64,000 nucleotides of DNA from an uncultured Actinomycetes bacterium (GTDB taxonomy: Bacteria > Actinomycetota > Acidimicrobiia > Acidimicrobiales > Ilumatobacteraceae), in NCBI GenBank assembly GCA_903872155.1, contig CAIQJP010000146.1, forward strand, positions 1 to 64,000, in the 5' to 3' direction. A program made the position numbers and the translations under genes. Of the stretch, positions 1 through 8,355 are shown in pieces; position 1 is the first letter of the stretch; every line of letters starts with the position of its first letter. The notes beneath the pieces are model-generated. The model was not told the DNA's origin. It made no database searches and saw only the letters and a program-made list of their open reading frames with translations.

Positions 1-437
1 ACCGAAGTCATGAAATTTGCATCGCCTCGCCAGCGAGGAACGATATGTACATGTAAGTGTTCGCTGACACTTCCTCCTGCGGCTGGCCCGAGGTTGATGC
101 CGATGTTGAGACCATGCGGGGCGTATTCGCTTTTCAGAACCTCGTCGGCACGGGTGACCGTCGCCCAAAGTTCAAGACTCTCCTCGGGAGTGAGTTCGGA
201 CAAATTGGCAATCTGCCGCATAGGTAAAACCATGAGATGGCCAACTGCGTAGGGGTACGCGTTCATGATGACAAAGACCAATTGTCCGCGATGAACGATG
301 AACGTTTCTTCATCCGGTACACCCGATTCAAGTATCTGGGTAAAGACACTTTGACCCTCAGAATGAGTACCTTCAAAAGGGTTTGGCAGTGATGACAAAT
401 ACTGGCTCCGCCAGCCAGTCCACAGCGCGTCAATCAT
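1..437 (-). CDS. HIT-family nucleotide hydrolase/transferase (3' end beyond window)
   Basis: Reads from an ATG at 437 to the window edge, so the C-terminus is missing (about 145 residues visible). The histidine-triad motif HLHVHIVP is clear, with the three active-site histidines near residues 127, 129 and 131, preceded by the N-x-G-x-N-x-G strand typical of Ap4A phosphorylase/Fhit-like HIT proteins. Such proteins act on nucleoside phosphate esters through a histidine nucleophile. It starts 30 nt after the thrS stop on the same strand. The order thrS-HIT is conserved in Actinobacteria (there usually followed by pgsA), so co-transcription is likely. The exact substrate cannot be read from sequence. 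Confidence 0.88.
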   Translation of the reverse strand, partial: MIDALWTGWRSQYLSSLPNPFEGTHSEGQSVFTQILESGVPDEETFIVHRGQLVFVIMNAYPYAVGHLMVLPMRQIANLSELTPEESLELWATVTRADEVLKSEYAPHGLNIGINLGPAAGGSVSEHLHVHIVPRWRGDANFMTS

Positions 438-467
438 GATTCATTTCAAATCTCAGGTGACAGTCGC

Positions 468-2435
468 TCAGACCACTGAGTGACTGACCTCTTCAGTAAT
501 CCGTCGGGTGAATTCAGAAACCGCAACTCCGCGTTCAACATCAAGACCGCGGGCGTTGACCCCAACCGTGTGTGCTGCCATATCGTCATCACCGACGACG
601 AGAACGTACGGCGTTTTTTCCATTTTGGCAGTACGAATGCGCTTACCGAGTTGATCATTCGCTTCGACGATCTCGACGCGAATTCCAGCAGTAAGTAATT
701 CGTTGGCAACTTGCTGAGCGTATGTCTCGTGAGCTTCGGCAACTGGCAAGATCTTGACTTGTACCGGACTCAACCAAGTTGGGAATGCGCCAGCGTAATG
801 TTCGACGAGAACTCCGAAGAATCGTTCAACAGAGCCGAACAAAGCGCGGTGCAACATGATGGGGCGCTGACGTGAGCCATCGGTCGCGACATATTCAAGG
901 TCAAAGCGCTCGGGCAAGTTGAAATCGCATTGGATCGTCGAGAGTTGCCAGGTGCGGCCGATCGCATCTCGGATATGAATATCAATCTTTGGTCCGTAGA
1001 AAGCAGCGTCGCCTTCTTTGACGCTGTATTCAACACCGTGAGTTTCAAGGGCTGTTGATAACGCGTTTGTTGCCGACTCCCAAATTTCATCGGAACCCAC
1101 ATACTTGTCGGGATCTTTGGTGGAGAGATGGAAAGAGAAGTCCTCAAACCCAAAGGCCTTCAAGACACTCATCACGAAATCAAGAAGTGAAATGATCTCG
1201 TCTTGTAATTGGTCGCGTGTGCAATAGATATGACTGTCATCTTGAGTGAACCCTCGAATACGCATCAGTCCATGCAAGGTTCCGGCCCGTTCGTAGCGGT
1301 ACACGGTTCCGAGTTCAAAGAGTCGCAAGGGAAGTTCGCGATAGCTGCGCTGTCGTCCGCGGAAGATTAAACAATGCATGGGACAGTTCATTGGCTTCGG
1401 GTAGTACGTGCCGTTGTCCATTTCCATGGGCGGGTACATACCGTCGGCGTAGAAGTCAAGGTGCCCTGAAGTTTGGAAGAGTGTTGCGTTTGAAAGATGA
1501 GGAGTGAAAACGAACTGGTAGCCACCGCTTTGGTGACGGGAGCGGCTGTAGTCCTCCATCAATTTGCGCACAATGGCGCCTTTGGGATGCCACACCGCAA
1601 GTCCCCCGCCAAGTTCGGTCGGGAATGACAGCAAATCAAGTTCAACCGCGAGGCGGCGGTGATCGCGACGCTCGGCTTCCTCAAGCCGGTGGAGATGTTC
1701 TTCAAGAGCTGCCTTGCTCTCCCACGCGGTTCCATAAATACGTTGTAGAACTGGACCCTTTTCGTTACCGCGCCAATACGCCGACGAAACTTTTTGCAGT
1801 TTGAAGTGTCCGAGTCGGCCAGTGCTCGGAACGTGAGGTCCGAGGCAGAGGTCAACGAATTCGTCGGTGTTGCGATAAATGCTGACTGAATCACCCGAGC
1901 CGCCGACCTCAGCGCTGTCGGTGCCATCGGCTGCACCTCCGGTGACGCGCTCAATGATTTCGCATTTATACGGTTGTTCACTAAAGAGTGCGAGAGCTTC
2001 AGCAACTGAAATGTCGGCTCGCACAAATGGCTGGTTTGCTGCAATGACTTTGCGCATCTCGGCTTCGACGTTGGCCAGATTTTCTTCAGTAAATACTCGA
2101 CCACCGAGGTCAAAGTCGTAATAGAAACCATTTTCAATGGCGGGCCCGATGGTGTACTTCGCACCTGGATATAAATTCAAAACCGCTTGGGCCATGACAT
2201 GAGCAGTTGAGTGGCGCAATACATGGCGACCACGATCGGAGTCAATAGTGATGATTTCGACCGAGTCGTTGTTCGTTAATGCCTGAGACACATCAACTTG
2301 TTGTCCATTGACGACTCCGGCGATGGCAGCTTTGCCCAAATTTCGACTGATCGAAGTCGCCAGAGATAACACGGTTGAATCCGCGGCGACTTCACGCTGT
2401 GATCCGTCAGGGAGGGTGATTGATATCTCGGCCAT
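468..2435 (-). CDS. thrS: Threonyl-tRNA synthetase
   Basis: Class II aminoacyl-tRNA synthetase charging tRNA-Thr in the cytoplasm. Domains in order: an N-terminal TGS domain (ITLPDGSQREV), the editing domain with HSTAH and the C-x-x-x-H motif CLGPH, then the catalytic core with the zinc ligands Cys (PMNCPMH), His (TQDDSH) and His (MLHRALFGS), and the C-terminal anticodon-binding domain (SPVQVKILPV). I chose the ATG at 2435 because it places the TGS domain at the N-terminus as in other ThrS; an in-frame ATG at 2462 would add nine residues and has no better ribosome site. It lies between plsC and the HIT gene in a minus-strand operon. Confidence 0.95.
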   Translation of the reverse strand: MAEISITLPDGSQREVAADSTVLSLATSISRNLGKAAIAGVVNGQQVDVSQALTNNDSVEIITIDSDRGRHVLRHSTAHVMAQAVLNLYPGAKYTIGPAIENGFYYDFDLGGRVFTEENLANVEAEMRKVIAANQPFVRADISVAEALALFSEQPYKCEIIERVTGGAADGTDSAEVGGSGDSVSIYRNTDEFVDLCLGPHVPSTGRLGHFKLQKVSSAYWRGNEKGPVLQRIYGTAWESKAALEEHLHRLEEAERRDHRRLAVELDLLSFPTELGGGLAVWHPKGAIVRKLMEDYSRSRHQSGGYQFVFTPHLSNATLFQTSGHLDFYADGMYPPMEMDNGTYYPKPMNCPMHCLIFRGRQRSYRELPLRLFELGTVYRYERAGTLHGLMRIRGFTQDDSHIYCTRDQLQDEIISLLDFVMSVLKAFGFEDFSFHLSTKDPDKYVGSDEIWESATNALSTALETHGVEYSVKEGDAAFYGPKIDIHIRDAIGRTWQLSTIQCDFNLPERFDLEYVATDGSRQRPIMLHRALFGSVERFFGVLVEHYAGAFPTWLSPVQVKILPVAEAHETYAQQVANELLTAGIRVEIVEANDQLGKRIRTAKMEKTPYVLVVGDDDMAAHTVGVNARGLDVERGVAVSEFTRRITEEVSHSVV

Positions 2436-2485
2436 TGCAGACAGTTTACGGGTATCCCCCATTGCTCACCGCGTGATTTGACGGG

Positions 2486-3223
2486 TTAGTGAAGCGAAGG
2501 TACCGATTGATCTTGGACGTGACCGACTTTGGCCGTCGTGATTGGTTCAGAATCGGCAGTTTTGCCGGCGTAAACGTTTTTGTATACCTGGCCCGTCATT
2601 GATTGAACTTCAAACATCACTTCATCAATCATTGATCGCCACGCCAAATGAGGGTCTGTGGCTGCGGTGTACCTTTCGGGTCGAACTGGTCGTCCGATAG
2701 TTATTGAACACGAGCGGAACAGCTTGGGGGCCTTGGCGTCGGGTGGCTGTATCTCATCAGTTCCGACGATGCCGACGGGATAAATTGGACAACCAACTTT
2801 GGTGGCTAATCGAGCTGCTCCCGTGCGTCCTTTGTACAAGCTTCCGTCACGACTGCGAGTACCTTCAGGAAACATGCCGAAAAGTTCGCCTCGGGCGAGG
2901 ACACCTTCGGCAGCGTCAAGCGCTGCTTGACTCTTTTCGCCGCCCGCACGATCAATCGGAATCATGCCCATCATCGGAAACAGAACTTTTGTCTTCCAAG
3001 AATCCATGTATTCGGCTTTGCCAACAAACGAGATATTGCGTTTCACCACCAACATCAAAAATGCTGAGTCGAGAAAGCTCACATGGTTCGGGCACAGAAT
3101 TGCCGGCCCTGTTTCGGGGAGGCGATCAAGTCCAGACACTTCGATTGACCACAAGCGACGGGCGACGGGCGCTAAAGCGGAGCGAGCACGGGTTTGGGCT
3201 TTACCGGCACCTTGTGCTTTCAT
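2486..3223 (-). CDS. plsC: 1-acyl-sn-glycerol-3-phosphate acyltransferase (PlsC family)
   Basis: Membrane-associated acyltransferase that would acylate lysophosphatidic acid to phosphatidic acid in phospholipid synthesis. Visible family blocks are the catalytic NHVSFLD (H-x4-D, residues 47-52) and the substrate-binding FPEGTRSRDG, spaced as in PlsC. The ATG at 3223 is preferred over a GTG at 3235 because AGGTGAT, a good Shine-Dalgarno match, sits 7 nt upstream of it. The gene lies between mshC and thrS. A second paralogue is at 34399-35085, so acyl-chain or position specificity may differ between the two. Confidence 0.88.
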   Translation of the reverse strand: MKAQGAGKAQTRARSALAPVARRLWSIEVSGLDRLPETGPAILCPNHVSFLDSAFLMLVVKRNISFVGKAEYMDSWKTKVLFPMMGMIPIDRAGGEKSQAALDAAEGVLARGELFGMFPEGTRSRDGSLYKGRTGAARLATKVGCPIYPVGIVGTDEIQPPDAKAPKLFRSCSITIGRPVRPERYTAATDPHLAWRSMIDEVMFEVQSMTGQVYKNVYAGKTADSEPITTAKVGHVQDQSVPSLH

Positions 3224-3300
3224 GGCTGAGATCACCTGCCCCTCACTGACGCTGTGCGCATCTTATGCAGGAAAATTGGCTCGCTGGGAAGTTCTGAGTT

Positions 3301-4428
3301 TTAGAGAGTGATTCCTAACAAATTGGCGGCGGCTTGAGCCGAGAAACCTTGGGCAATTGCTTGATCAATAGCAGTCATGGCTGATGGAGTGTCTAAATCG
3401 TTATCGAGGTGTTCGCGAACTTCGTTCATCAAGTTCGGGGACTCTGGTAAACCGACACTGCCTGCCCACACATTGAGCCGCTCACGAGCCACTGGCATCT
3501 GATCGTTGGTCCATTCCCATTCAAAACGATAATGGTGTTGAATGATGGCCATCCGAATTGCGCGCGGATCCCACTCTTTTCTCAACGCATCAACAAAGAC
3601 CAAGTTGCCAAGCGACTTCGACATTTTGGCACCGTCCATAAAGACCATGGCAACGTGCATCCAGTGCTTCACAAAAGGTGCGCCAGTAGCGGCTTCACTT
3701 TGCGCACGTTCACATTCGTGGTGCGGGAAAATGAGGTCGCTTCCACCACCGTGTAAATCAATCGTTTCACCAAGTTCGCGTAACGCCAAAGCACTGCACT
3801 CAATATGCCAACCTGGGCGCCCAGCCCCCCAAACAGCTTCCCACGAGGGTTCGTCAGAAGCCGACGGATGCCACAAGACAAAGTCGAGTGGATCGCGCTT
3901 GTTGGGGTTGTCGACATCGCCACCACGTTCACGGGCGAACTCAATCATTTGCTCGCGTGTGTAATGACTCACACTGCCGAATGAATTGAATTGACTGACG
4001 TCGAAGTACACCGAGCCACCAGCGACATAGGCAAAACCGCGTTCAAGAACCATTCCGATGAATCCGCGAATATCTGGAATCGCCGACGAGGCGCGAGGAG
4101 TTGAGTACACCGGCAAAGCATTGAGCGCTTCCATGTCCCGCTCAAAACGTGCTTCTTCTCCTGCAGCTAAATCGAGATAGTGCACACCAAGTTGGCGAGC
4201 CTTCGCGAAAAGCGGATCGTCCACATCGGTGACGTTACGAACACAACGCACTTCATGTCCAAGATCAATGAGGCGACGTTGCAGAACGTCATAGGCCATA
4301 AAGGTCGCCGCATGTCCGATATGCGTCGCGTCGTACGGCGTAATGCCACAGGTGTACATCAGTACACGCGGTCCAGGTTCGAAAGGCACGATGGCCTGAC
4401 GAGCAGTATCAAATAGCCTGATTGGCAA
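3301..4428 (-). CDS. mshC: L-cysteine:1D-myo-inosityl-2-amino-2-deoxy-alpha-D-glucopyranoside ligase (mycothiol biosynthesis)
   Basis: ATP-dependent ligase that joins cysteine to GlcN-inositol, the penultimate step of mycothiol synthesis. It resembles cysteinyl-tRNA synthetase, but the signature reads CGITPYDATHIGHA (residues 27-40) rather than the CGPTVYD of CysS, and the protein stops at 375 residues without the CysS anticodon domain. Both points identify MshC. The zinc ligand Cys27, the HIGH motif (35-38), a GWHIECSA zinc-site block and KMSKSLGN are present. The start is TTG at 4428 with AAAAGGG 8 nt upstream. It lies 15 nt after npdG and is probably in one operon with it, so the two genes join mycothiol and F420 redox functions. 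Confidence 0.9.
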   Translation of the reverse strand: MPIRLFDTARQAIVPFEPGPRVLMYTCGITPYDATHIGHAATFMAYDVLQRRLIDLGHEVRCVRNVTDVDDPLFAKARQLGVHYLDLAAGEEARFERDMEALNALPVYSTPRASSAIPDIRGFIGMVLERGFAYVAGGSVYFDVSQFNSFGSVSHYTREQMIEFARERGGDVDNPNKRDPLDFVLWHPSASDEPSWEAVWGAGRPGWHIECSALALRELGETIDLHGGGSDLIFPHHECERAQSEAATGAPFVKHWMHVAMVFMDGAKMSKSLGNLVFVDALRKEWDPRAIRMAIIQHHYRFEWEWTNDQMPVARERLNVWAGSVGLPESPNLMNEVREHLDNDLDTPSAMTAIDQAIAQGFSAQAAANLLGITL

Positions 4429-4443
4429 GTGACTAGCCCTTTT

Positions 4444-5115
4444 CTATTTTTGTTCAGGAATTGAACGGATACCTGTCAACTTAGGCGCAACTCGAGTCTT
4501 GTAACGAACATTCAGTTGCAAAAGTACTGCCGTAAATGCCTCGATGGCCGTGGCATTTGATAGTTGACCGGCATCCAAGGGTCGACATCCTGGAATCTTG
4601 TCGACGATGGCACTGACTTCTTTGAGTGCAGAGAGATCATCTGAACAAATCAAAACATCAGAGTCGATCGGTTCGCCAATATGTCCGAGCTCTTTGGCGG
4701 GAAGGTGATGGAAAGCGGCAACAACACGACTGCGCGGTACAGCAGCTTGAATATGGGCAGCCACACTGCCGCGAGGTGGGAGAAGCGGTTGGAATTCACC
4801 GGCGACGCGAACTAATGCATTGGCCATGCTGATGATGACCTTGCCGGCAAGTGCGTCGGCATTGTCTTGGACCGTGGTCGCTGCCGAATCCCAAGGGGTG
4901 GCAATCACGACTAAGTCGCATGCCGAAGCTGCTGCATTGTCTCCCCCCGTCAGTAAACCTGCGAGTTCGGGAAACTTAGCCACAAATTCGTTGGCAATCT
5001 CGGTGGCCCGATCGGCTGAACGAGAGCCGATGACGGCGTGGTAGCCAATGGAGGCAAGGCGGGCGGCTAACGCTGAGCCGGCGGGACCTGTTCCGCCGAG
5101 AATTCCAATACGCAT
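4444..5115 (-). CDS. npdG: NADPH-dependent F420 reductase (F420H2:NADP+ oxidoreductase)
   Basis: Catalyses hydride exchange between NADPH and the deazaflavin cofactor F420. The N-terminal Rossmann motif IGILGGTGPAGSALA at residues 3-17, followed by GSRS for the NADP 2'-phosphate, is diagnostic. Blocks such as VVIATPWDS and VVAAFHHLPA fit the family, and 223 residues is normal length. It is first in the npdG-mshC-plsC-thrS-HIT direction and diverges from inhA across 76 bases. Its presence implies that the organism makes or imports F420; no F420 biosynthesis gene is in this window. The flavin/deazaflavin split-barrel protein at 51254-51697 is a possible user (inference). Confidence 0.88.
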   Translation of the reverse strand: MRIGILGGTGPAGSALAARLASIGYHAVIGSRSADRATEIANEFVAKFPELAGLLTGGDNAAASACDLVVIATPWDSAATTVQDNADALAGKVIISMANALVRVAGEFQPLLPPRGSVAAHIQAAVPRSRVVAAFHHLPAKELGHIGEPIDSDVLICSDDLSALKEVSAIVDKIPGCRPLDAGQLSNATAIEAFTAVLLQLNVRYKTRVAPKLTGIRSIPEQK

Positions 5116-5179
5116 GAATACACAATGGCACAGATGATCAGCGATTCTTTAGTTGACCCTTTAAGAACAGTGAAACAAC

Positions 5180-5185
5180 TAGTTT
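5180..5185 (+). promoter_or_regulatory. -10 element for leaderless inhA transcript
   Basis: TAGTTT lies exactly 6 nt before the inhA ATG at 5192, so transcription would begin at the start codon. No Shine-Dalgarno site precedes the ATG. TTGACC at 5153-5158 is 21 nt upstream, too far for a normal -35. Confidence 0.55.
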
Positions 5186-5191
5186 GTTCGT

Positions 5192-5959
5192 ATGAGTCTT
5201 CTTGCTGGTAAGAAAATTGTCGTCACAGGTGTTCTCACTGATGCATCCCTTGCCTTCGGGGTCGCCAAATTGGCGCTCGAACAAGAAGCCCAGGTGGTCT
5301 TAACAGGGGCGGGCCGAGCAATGTCGTTGACTCAGCGAACTGCCCGCAAACTCTCACAAACGGTTGAGGTTCTTGAACTCGATGTGACGGTTGATGAACA
5401 TGCACCCATTGTTCGGGATCACCTTGCAGCCACTTGGGGTTCAGTTGATGGTGTCGTGCACTCCATTGGGTATGCGCCTGAAGTATGTCTCGGTGATGAT
5501 TTCATGGCTGCGACGTGGAATGACGTTGCGGTCGCGATGCAAATCAGCGCATATTCACTCAAGCATCTCGCTGATGTCTTCGTGCCCTTAATGAAGCCAG
5601 GCGGATCCATCGTTGGTCTTGACTTCGATAACACGGTCGCGTGGCCGGCGTACAACTGGATGGGTGTTGCCAAGTCAACGCTCGAAAGTATCAATCGCTA
5701 TTTGGCGAAAGAATTAGGTCCCAAAGGAATTCGTTCCAACCTGGTGGCCGCTGGACCCATCAAAACCATGGCAGCAAAATCGATTCCCGGATTTAAAAAA
5801 TTTGAAGATATCTGGGACGATCGAGCGCCTTTGGGATGGGATGTCACCAACGGAGAACCAGTGGCGCGTGCCGTCGTTGCATTGTTATCTGATTGGTTTC
5901 CCGCGACAACGGGATCAATGATCCACGTTGACGGCGGGTATCACGCAACTGGTGCGTGA
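5192..5959 (+). CDS. inhA: Enoyl-[acyl-carrier-protein] reductase, InhA/FabI type
   Basis: NADH-dependent reductase of the last step of fatty-acid elongation. It has the divergent SDR nucleotide site typical of FabI/InhA (VVTGVLTDASLAFGVA, residues 10-25), the catalytic stretch with Y-N-W-M-G-V-A-K (Tyr and Lys seven residues apart), and the substrate-loop segment RSNLVAAGPIKTMAAKSIPG. YNWMGVAKSTLESINRYLA closely follows mycobacterial InhA rather than E. coli FabI. The gene is monocistronic and ends 9 bases from the convergent thiolase. A dissociated type II fatty-acid synthase is implied; the other FAS-II genes are not here. Confidence 0.92.
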   Translation: MSLLAGKKIVVTGVLTDASLAFGVAKLALEQEAQVVLTGAGRAMSLTQRTARKLSQTVEVLELDVTVDEHAPIVRDHLAATWGSVDGVVHSIGYAPEVCLGDDFMAATWNDVAVAMQISAYSLKHLADVFVPLMKPGGSIVGLDFDNTVAWPAYNWMGVAKSTLESINRYLAKELGPKGIRSNLVAAGPIKTMAAKSIPGFKKFEDIWDDRAPLGWDVTNGEPVARAVVALLSDWFPATTGSMIHVDGGYHATGA

Positions 5960-5968
5960 GGCAAAGAT

Positions 5969-7177
5969 TTACAGACCGCTTCGTTCCAAAATGTGGATTC
6001 CGCAGGCTGAGCCCAAGCCGATGACATGGGCTAGACCAACTTTGGCGTCCTTGATCTGACGATCGCCGGCTTCATTGCGCAGGTGATGACAGACTTCCCA
6101 AATGTTGGCAATACCAGTTGCGGCAATGGGGTGACCCTTTGATTCGAGACCACCAGAAACGTTGACTGGCATTGAGCCGTCGCGCCAGGTTGCACCACTC
6201 ATGAAGAAGTCAACGGCGCCACCTTCGGGGCACAACATCAAGTTGTCGTAGTGCACGAGTTCTGCGGTGGCAAAGCAGTCATGGAGTTCAACGAGGTCAA
6301 GATCGCTCGGTGACACGCCGGCTTGCTCGTAAGCAATCTTGGCGGCGTTACGCGTCAAGGTGTTGACATCGGGCAGGATCTGACACGCTTCTTCGTACGG
6401 GTCGGTCGTCAACACTGAAGCTGAAACCTTGATCGCGCGACGCTGTTGTTCTTTCGACAACGTACGGAGAACTTCACCAGATGTCACAACTGCTGCAGCA
6501 GCACCGTCACAGTTGGCCGAGCACATTGGACGAGTATTCGGATACGCGATCATCATGTCGTTCATGATCTCGTCGAGGGTGAAGCGCTTTTGGTACGCAG
6601 CCATCGGGTTCAAGACCGAGTGAGCGTGATTCTTCTCGGAAATTTTGGCGAACAGTTCAAATGAAACTCCGCCGTACTTGTGGCCGTATTCCATTCCGAC
6701 TTGAGCGAAGGTTCCGGGCATGGTGTCGGTTCCGATACGTCCGTCAGTCGGAAGCACGCTTCCGTAGCGACCACGTGGCTCGAATTTGTTGCCGTCCTTC
6801 TTGGATACTCCACCGCCGCCGAGCAAACCTGCGCCGGCGAGCTTTTCTGCACCAACGGCCAGACCCATACGGACTTCGCCGGACTTCACCGCCATGATCG
6901 CGGTACGCAATGCAGTTGCTCCAGTGGCGCAAGCGTTGGCCACGTTGTACACCGGAATACCGGTTTGGCCGATTTGCTTTTGCAATTGCTGACCAAACCC
7001 AGCGCCAGCACCCATGAGGTTGCCGGCTGCCAAAATTCCGATATCGGCCATCGTGACGCCTGCATCAGCCAATGCAGCAATTGCTGCTTCTGATCCGAGG
7101 TCAACAATGTCTTTGTCGGAATGCTTACCAAACTTGGTCATTGCGATTCCGAGGATCCAGATGTCGTCACTTGCCAT
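5969..7177 (-). CDS. Thiolase-family protein (SCP-x / lipid-transfer type acetyl-CoA acetyltransferase)
   Basis: Carbon-carbon bond forming or cleaving enzyme of CoA-thioester metabolism. The catalytic Cys lies in NVANACATGATALR, and the second catalytic region appears as HDCFATAELVHYDN and SGGLESKGHPIAATG. This arrangement fits the SCP-x/non-decarboxylating thiolase subfamily rather than FadA, which has a C-terminal C-x-G motif. AAGG lies 9 nt before the ATG. Immediately upstream on the same strand is an OB-fold/zinc-ribbon protein, a standard partner of this subfamily, so the two probably form a complex in sterol or branched-acyl degradation or in acyl-CoA condensation. The substrate is unknown. 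Confidence 0.85.
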   Translation of the reverse strand: MASDDIWILGIAMTKFGKHSDKDIVDLGSEAAIAALADAGVTMADIGILAAGNLMGAGAGFGQQLQKQIGQTGIPVYNVANACATGATALRTAIMAVKSGEVRMGLAVGAEKLAGAGLLGGGGVSKKDGNKFEPRGRYGSVLPTDGRIGTDTMPGTFAQVGMEYGHKYGGVSFELFAKISEKNHAHSVLNPMAAYQKRFTLDEIMNDMMIAYPNTRPMCSANCDGAAAAVVTSGEVLRTLSKEQQRRAIKVSASVLTTDPYEEACQILPDVNTLTRNAAKIAYEQAGVSPSDLDLVELHDCFATAELVHYDNLMLCPEGGAVDFFMSGATWRDGSMPVNVSGGLESKGHPIAATGIANIWEVCHHLRNEAGDRQIKDAKVGLAHVIGLGSACGIHILERSGL

Positions 7178-7242
7178 GATGAGTGCCTTCGCTTTCGTAG
7201 TTGAAAAATGTTACTGAATATGAATGAAACAGGTAGTAATGA

Positions 7243-7635
7243 TCAAGCGGGTTCGAAGCCAAAACCAATGGCTTCTGTGCCTTCGTCGTCGGTTCCGAGG
7301 CTGAAGGTAGTCAGGCGAACTTTCATGCCAAGAGTTACTTTTTCTGGAGTTGGCTCGGTGTTGATGACATTGCCACGAACGCTGGTGCCGCCACAGTCGA
7401 TGATTCCGGCAACGAACGGTACGGGAACTCCGGGAGCCGCGAAAGCAACAATCGTGAATGACTTCAAAATTCCGTCGGTTGAAATTGCGACCTTCTTGAA
7501 ATCGTTCTTGAAACACTTTGCGCAAGCGTTGCGACGATCAAAGAATCGAGCACCACACGAGGTGCATTCGTTGGCAACGAGGTGGGGCTTGTCGCCCAGT
7601 TCTAGATAATCAACGTGTGGGATTTGGTTAGCCAT
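7243..7635 (-). CDS. Zn-ribbon/OB-fold (DUF35-type) thiolase partner protein
   Basis: A 130-residue protein with an N-terminal rubredoxin-like zinc ribbon, CTSCGARFFDRRNACAKC (four cysteines, near residues 24-41), followed by an OB-fold with FTIVAFAAPGVPVPFVAGIIDCG. This is the DUF35 architecture, found beside SCP-x thiolases and HMG-CoA synthase and known to hold acyl-CoA subunits together. GGAG lies 8 nt upstream of the ATG, and an 11-bp inverted repeat (CCGTT-T-AACGG) overlaps the leader. It sits 65 nt upstream of the thiolase, probably in one transcript. Confidence 0.87.
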   Translation of the reverse strand: MANQIPHVDYLELGDKPHLVANECTSCGARFFDRRNACAKCFKNDFKKVAISTDGILKSFTIVAFAAPGVPVPFVAGIIDCGGTSVRGNVINTEPTPEKVTLGMKVRLTTFSLGTDDEGTEAIGFGFEPA

Positions 7636-7731
7636 GATGGATGCTCCGTTTAACGGTTGTTCGAACAGACTTACCCTAAACCTTCATGTGCCCCGAGCAG
7701 AAACCCTTGTGTCGGCACTTCCCAATTGGTG

Positions 7732-8355
7732 TCACCACTGTCCGAGGTGGACAACCTCAGATTTTGGTCGGCGAGTACGGGTTGTCGGAGAACCACTTGG
7801 TTGATCATCGGGGTGGCGATAACCCACGGCGATGGCCCCAACGCACGAAACTGATGGCGGCACCGCATATGCATCCAAAACGACTCGGGGGTCACCGAAG
7901 AGTCCAAATAACAGGGCTCCCCAGCGTTTTTCTTCGATCAGAAGGAGAAGATTTTCGGCTGCCATCGCCGCGTCAGTCAACCAAAATGGCGTGACCCACC
8001 GCTCGGCATCGTCGAGCCCGTGTCCGGCCTTATCAGGCAGGCTGTAACGCTCGGTGTAGGCATCCTGGTCCCCGAGAATCAGAACAATGGCGCTGGCATC
8101 AAGTACCCCAGGCGCCTTCACGCTGAACCAGTCCCCTGAACCAGAAACCTGCCAAAACTTGGTGAGCTGATCATCAGCGAGGACAAGAAAATGCGCACCT
8201 TGTGAAAAACCGGCTGAGGGCGCCCGTAAAGCCAAGGCGCACATGTCGGTCAACTCCGTTGATGACGGTCCGCCGGAAAATCGTCGGGTCATGCGCCGCC
8301 GGCGCAACAATGCCTCGAGCGCACTCGAAGAATTGGGGCTACTTGAGTTTGCCAA
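7732..8355 (-). CDS. Nitroreductase-family flavoprotein
   Basis: An FMN-binding nitroreductase-like fold is indicated by the N-terminal RRRRMTRRFSG, the LALRAPSAGFSQGAHFLVL strand-helix (FMN-contacting A-P-S-x-G), and a C-terminal CVGAIAVGYRHPDDQP typical of the family. The reaction is not predictable; members reduce quinones, nitro compounds or enoates, or act in cofactor metabolism. The start is uncertain: a TTG at 8355 gives the 207-residue form and overlaps the upstream gene by 17 nt, while an ATG at residue 22 would be shorter than the family norm. The overlap suggests translational coupling to the GNAT-like gene. Confidence 0.8.
   Translation of the reverse strand: MANSSSPNSSSALEALLRRRRMTRRFSGGPSSTELTDMCALALRAPSAGFSQGAHFLVLADDQLTKFWQVSGSGDWFSVKAPGVLDASAIVLILGDQDAYTERYSLPDKAGHGLDDAERWVTPFWLTDAAMAAENLLLLIEEKRWGALLFGLFGDPRVVLDAYAVPPSVSCVGAIAVGYRHPDDQPSGSPTTRTRRPKSEVVHLGQW

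Noticed and set aside
1559-2164. 201-codon open frame on the minus strand within thrS.
   Set aside because: Alternative frame of a well-supported gene; composition is Ser/Arg-rich with no recognisable domain.
5153-5158. TTGACC as a -35 box for inhA.
   Set aside because: 21 nt from the TAGTTT box, outside the usual 16-19 range.
7671-7907. Possible frameshifted continuation of the nitroreductase at its C-terminus.
   Set aside because: The 207-residue protein already ends with the normal family segment; the other frame adds nothing recognisable.
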